NCBI RefSeq assembly: GCF_016545825.1
Contig: NC_052618.1
Coordinates: forward strand, 58,210,561-58,274,560
DNA length: 64,000 nt
Reading direction: 5' to 3'
DNA from: Eucalyptus grandis
Taxonomy: Eukaryota > Streptophyta > Magnoliopsida > Myrtales > Myrtaceae
Positions 60,441 through 64,000 of the stretch are shown here, piece by piece. The notes under the pieces were generated by a model. That model ran no database searches. It worked only from the letters and a program-made list of their open reading frames with translations, and was not told where the DNA came from. The stretch's first letter is position 1. Each line of letters starts with the position of its first letter. The position numbers and the translations under genes were made by a program.

Positions 60441-62640
60441 ATTTGGTGGACACGTGTTCGACGCGGAGCGGCTCTCTCCGGTTGTTGTTTACTGATGTTC
60501 GGGTAACGTGCGGTGGTCCTTCGCTGGTCAATGTAACCGCCGGTCCCAGATATTTTATTTATCTTGTTTTATCGGTGGTGACGTTGACGCTCGCTTGCTC
60601 TTTGTTTTTTTTTTTGTCCTTTGTATTATCTTTTAAAGTATTTCTTGCGCTTTTAATATCTTTGAAGACGGCGAAATAGGAAATAAATCGTATAGCGTGA
60701 TCTTCTTACGGATTTTCGTTCCTTTTTCTTGAAAAAACGAGGCTTAACTTGTTCGTGAAAAAATAAGTTCATACTTTTGAGTCGCCATCGCTCGATTATT
60801 CTTTCCTCTTTGACGGGATAAAAACTAAGCCAATGTATAACTTCTGTGCATCATTTTTTATCTTATTTTGAAAAAAATAATTAGATTTTCTATTTATAAT
60901 TTCTCAAGTATTAATGACCTGTCAAAGTATATATAATCATGTGGTGTGATGGTGGGGTAGATGAGATAAACTAAAAAAGATAAGTTTTTTATACATGGAT
61001 CGTAGGGGGAAATATGGGTTCATTTGACAACTTGTCAAATAGTAAAAAAATTTATTTTTTTATTTCGGAATTGAATATAAATCAATTTGGTAGATTTTTT
61101 ATTTTCAAGAATAAATTTGTTTCTAGAAATGGATTTAGAGTATAATAATAAAAAAATTAAAAACGTTGTTTTTCTATTTTTGATAACAATTTAAGAATCA
61201 AACTAACCAATTTTTTTCTTTTCTCTTATTTTATTCTCGTTCTTTTTCATTATCTCTTCTTCTTCCATTACCACCATTAGTTGCTAGTGATTAATTGGGT
61301 GAGGTCCATGCGAGGTTGCCGAAGGCTCGTTAGGCCAAGGCAAAGTTTGGCGAGCTTGCGGGTGGCCAAGCAAGCATCCCCTAGCCATCGATGAGCCTCA
61401 TTTGGCCAAGCGAGGCTTACCCAACCACTAGCAAGCCTCGCCCAATTGCCAACGAGGCTAGACCAACAAGATGTGGCCTTGCTAAGGGTCGGTGAGCTGA
61501 CCCTCATCCGGTCGATTTCTAGTCATCCTAAAACGGGTGACTAGCCATGGCTTCAAAAAGAAGACGGGAAAGAAAAGAAAAAAAGAAGAAAAAGTAATCA
61601 AATTATTAAAAAAATTAAAATAAAGTGATTTTGATTATAAATTTTGAGAACAGATCAAACACAATTCTATTATCATAATATAAATTTTGAATAGTTATCA
61701 AACACCTTAAAATACTTAAAAATTATTCTCGAGCATAATTAAAAATAATCATTTATGATTAAAAATTGCTCTTAAGAACAAAATAGTTACCAAATATATC
61801 ATAACTCGGCACAATATGATTGATCTAGCTTATCAAGAAAAGACGGCTTATTAGAGTTTAAACATGCATCAAAGATTCAATGAATTGAGATTTAAGAAGG
61901 ATTTAGTTTACCTTTTAGTTGCAAGTTTGTTCTTCATTGAAAAACATTACCACTGAGCCTGAGTTGCTCATGCGCACAATATCGACACTTAAAAAATAAG
62001 TAAAATCGATATCCCTCAAATACAGGCTATGGGTATTTTTAAAATATTCTCGACCGGAGTTTAAAATGGAAAGAGTTGTTTAATTTGCTCCATAATTATC
62101 CAACAATTAGAATTTACCGGTGCATGTCAAAGTCCGACGTTAAAACGCAATTCCATTTATTCAATAATATAGAGAGACATAACTTAAAAGAGATCAAAGG
62201 AACATGAATCAATCAATGATAATTCTCACGTCACTTTTCCCGAATTGGACAGTGCTTACAAAAAAAAAACTCGACAGAAGAACTTGTTAGCTAAATTATT
62301 AAAGTAGAAAAGGAATAAAAGTATATTTTTCAAATCTTTTTTTTTTTATGATCTCATTTCTATTGAAATATTTTGTACTAGTTATTTCCTATAATCTCTG
62401 GGGAATATGAACAATAATATATTTATCTGGAAAAATATATATGGTACAATGATATTTACGGATATATAATATATTTGTAGAATTAGCGATTGAAATAAAC
62501 ACGAGCTCGGCTAAGAATAAACGATGGTCTACAATTTACAATCTCTTGGTTTACAAAGGGACGACACGTTTTGTATTTAGCAAATATCATCGTGAATTCA
62601 TCAATATTTTTTTTAGCCCACCAATTTCGGACCCCAAACC
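60441..62640. other. Intergenic, AT-rich, with a GC-rich element core
   Basis: No gene is seen. From about 61020 to 61800 an AT-rich left part, a GC-rich core (61290-61550, repeated 'gaggc/ggccaag' words) and an AT-rich right part look like another non-autonomous element. The core resembles that at 2985-3200, but the inverted ends match only weakly. The rest is AT-rich spacer. Confidence 0.4.
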
Positions 62641-62658
62641 GACCCGACACAACAGTCC

Positions 62659-62756
62659 GGGCCCAGCCTCAATCCTAGGAAGGAGGCCCAAAAAGCCCAT
62701 CCAGCAAAACGACGCGCTTCGGACATCCTCCTGCCAAAAACCTTCCATAAACCCTA
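62659..62756 (+). promoter_or_regulatory. Site II elements and telo-box of the NRPA2 promoter
   Basis: GGGCCCA (62659-62665), AGGCCCA (62684-62690) and AAGCCCA (62693-62699) are site II-type motifs. AAACCCTA at 62749-62756 is a telo-box. This pair of motifs is characteristic of plant promoters of ribosomal-protein and ribosome-biogenesis genes, driven by TCP and telo-box-binding factors. They lie 50-150 bases before the NRPA2 start codon, where one expects them for a Pol I subunit. Confidence 0.65.
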
Positions 62757-62806
62757 CAATCCAACGTCACAGACAGAACGCACAGTGACAGAGCGAGCAA
62801 GCGAGC

Positions 62807-63514
62807 ATGGGAGCGACGAAGGCCGATGCGGCCGACTACGGGGCGCTGCGGGAGCTGTTCCGGCACCACATAGAGTCCTTCGACCACCTCGTCGACCGCG
62901 GTCTGGAGACCATGCTCGACAAGATCAAGCCCGTCCAGATTTTCGATCCCTCCTCCGACAAGACGCTCAAGAATATCCTTTTTGCCGCACCAGTTCTTGC
63001 GAAATCGCAATAGAAATCGGAAGTTCTCATTTTTCTTTCTTTCTTTCTTTTTTCTCCCGTGCATTGTCGTTGTTAGTTTAGAATTATCGCTCTGGCTGCA
63101 TGGAATTGATATTCTAGTTTGAGCTCCGCGTTCTCTTCCGCGCTCGGTGCGAATTTCCAAGTCGATTATGTTGACAAAGCATGCAAGTTTCGTCCTTGAC
63201 GATTTGATCACTCTGGTTTGCAAAACCCGAGGTATATCAGCCTCAAAAGGAGGGCAGTTCGAAGACGAGTCACGATGCTCTGTTACCATTCGAAGTAAGA
63301 TCGCTGCGGTTGATTCGAGTCCCGCTCGATTTGATTTTGTTCTCGTGCCGATAATCGGGCTGACTTTCGCCTCTTCATTTCGCGTTTTAAATAGTGCAGG
63401 CAAGCTAAAACTTCCTACGCCGGGAAGTTCGTGGTGCACCTCTATTTTCAATACGATGATAAGGTTGCTGTACACGAGAAATTTAATTTCGGGCATCTTC
63501 CAATAATGTTAAAG
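62807..63514 (+). CDS. NRPA2: DNA-directed RNA polymerase I subunit 2 (NRPA2), 5' part only
   Basis: The first three exons of the second-largest subunit of RNA polymerase I, which transcribes rRNA genes in the nucleolus. Exons: 62807-62972, 63212-63294, 63395-63514; the remainder lies beyond the window. Readable family marks are 'LRELFRHHIESFDHLVDRGLETML', 'IKPVQIFDP', 'PQKEGSS', 'LLPFECRQAKTSYAGKF' and 'EKFNFGHLPIMLK', matching the N-terminal lobe of RPA135-type subunits. Intron 1 begins ATATCCTT and ends AC, so it is a U12-type AT-AC intron; spliced, codon 56 becomes ATC and reads 'IW', as in relatives. Intron 2 is an ordinary short GT-AG intron (acceptor 'aaatag'). The start is the first ATG and has a purine at -3. 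Confidence 0.9.
62973..63211 (+). other. U12-type AT-AC intron in NRPA2
   Basis: The donor at 62973 is ATATCCTT, a full match to the U12 5' splice-site consensus. A branch-site match GTCCTTGAC (8 of 9 to TTCCTTRAC) is at 63192-63200, with the branch A 12 bases before the AC acceptor (63210-63211). This spacing is typical for the minor spliceosome. There is no usable GT donor: the frame otherwise runs on for 13 unrelated residues to a stop. Confidence 0.88.
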
Positions 63515-64000
63515 GTTAGCTTTCTTTCGTTCCCGATACCATTATTCGGCTGTCGGTCCACTATAAGTCTTTTCCTTTATGTTCACGAGCTGTCTACCTT
63601 GCATATTTCGATTGACCTTTGCAGAGTGAACCTTTTTTGTCTCTCGTTAGTAGTGGGGCTTTTCTTGGTTTTCTGTTGCGTCGGATTGTCATCCTGGTCC
63701 AATCAAGATTCTTCTTATCCTTACTGAGTGCAGTCCTTTCTCGATACTCCCAACAATGTTTCAAAGCCATCAATAGTTCCCTAAAGGAAACATGATTTCA
63801 AAAAGGCTTTCCTCTCTTGCTTTCTTCCTGGTGCTGCTCTGCTAAAATGAGGTTTCGTACATAATAAACTAAGTGGCAATTATGCCACCTTCTGCCGTAA
63901 TGATGGGATTTTACACATCCAGTAGCACTTTGTTTCCTTCACCATACAGATTAAATCTCCCAAAGTTAAGTTTCCTTCTTTATACAATTCTGCCTTACTT
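63515..64000 (+). other. NRPA2 intron 3 (start) and possible further sequence
   Basis: After the donor at 63515 (GTTAGC), I find no further NRPA2 exon. The continuation 'KLC.L' expected after 'IMLK' is not encoded before the window ends, so the intron probably runs past 64000. Confidence 0.5.

Noticed and set aside
62675..63496. Minus-strand frame of 273 codons opposite NRPA2
   Set aside because: It spans two NRPA2 introns and shows no family signature. The plus-strand exons match a known protein.
63610..63727. A fourth NRPA2 exon after 'tttgcag'
   Set aside because: The translation does not match the conserved continuation of the subunit after 'PIMLK' and lacks a donor; it is taken as intron.

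Overview
This window is nuclear DNA from a flowering plant, a core eudicot. Long AT-rich intergenic stretches, many short exons with GT-AG introns, several non-autonomous transposon families and a set of conserved plant genes all point that way. A member of the Myrtales would fit the style of repeats and proteins, but this is only an impression. There are no bacterial-type operons, no rRNA and no functional tRNA gene.

Layout: 1-12.9 kb is gene-free. It holds a diverged tandem segmental duplication (unit 1 about 1-4671, unit 2 about 4672-10.8 kb). Unit 2 carries a private DNA-transposon insertion at 6266-7056. Long-TIR MITE-like elements are scattered through it, and a roughly 350-bp module occurs four times. 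A single-exon carboxylesterase (CXE17-like, 12989-14002) follows, then a seven-exon choline/ethanolamine kinase (15631-18648) whose exon 5 is one base out of frame. From 20.4 to 24.5 kb lie three copies, two direct and one inverted, of a degenerate virus- or LTR-like unit with its own promoter. Next come MPH1 (25147-27431, with a GC-AG intron), a SINE insertion (28525-28736), and a 13-exon gene for a protein with C-terminal tandem BRCT domains (28884-36018). A minus-strand MIZU-KUSSEI1/DUF617 gene sits at 37673-38518.

The right-hand part is denser in housekeeping genes. A minus-strand P-class PPR protein (41445-43625) is divergently paired with CFAP20/BUG22 (44275-46187) across a 650-bp promoter rich in TGGGCY motifs. 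The retinoblastoma-related gene RBR1 (48740-54695, 18 exons) follows, with E2F-type sites upstream. An ERI-1-type 3'-5' exoribonuclease with a C-terminal GRF zinc finger (minus strand, 56086-59258, 5' end unresolved) converges on it. The window ends inside the gene for the second-largest subunit of RNA polymerase I (NRPA2, from 62807), whose first intron has U12-type AT-AC signals.

The genes are independent plant genes and not a pathway cluster. Several concern the cell cycle, DNA repair and growth (RBR1, BRCT protein, NRPA2), but I see no evidence that they act as a unit. The most interesting observations are the AT-AC intron of NRPA2, the GC-AG intron of MPH1, the frameshift in the choline kinase, the three-copy promoter-bearing repeat with a conserved hairpin, the SINE upstream of the BRCT gene, and a perfect 95-bp tandem duplication over the stop codon of the exoribonuclease.
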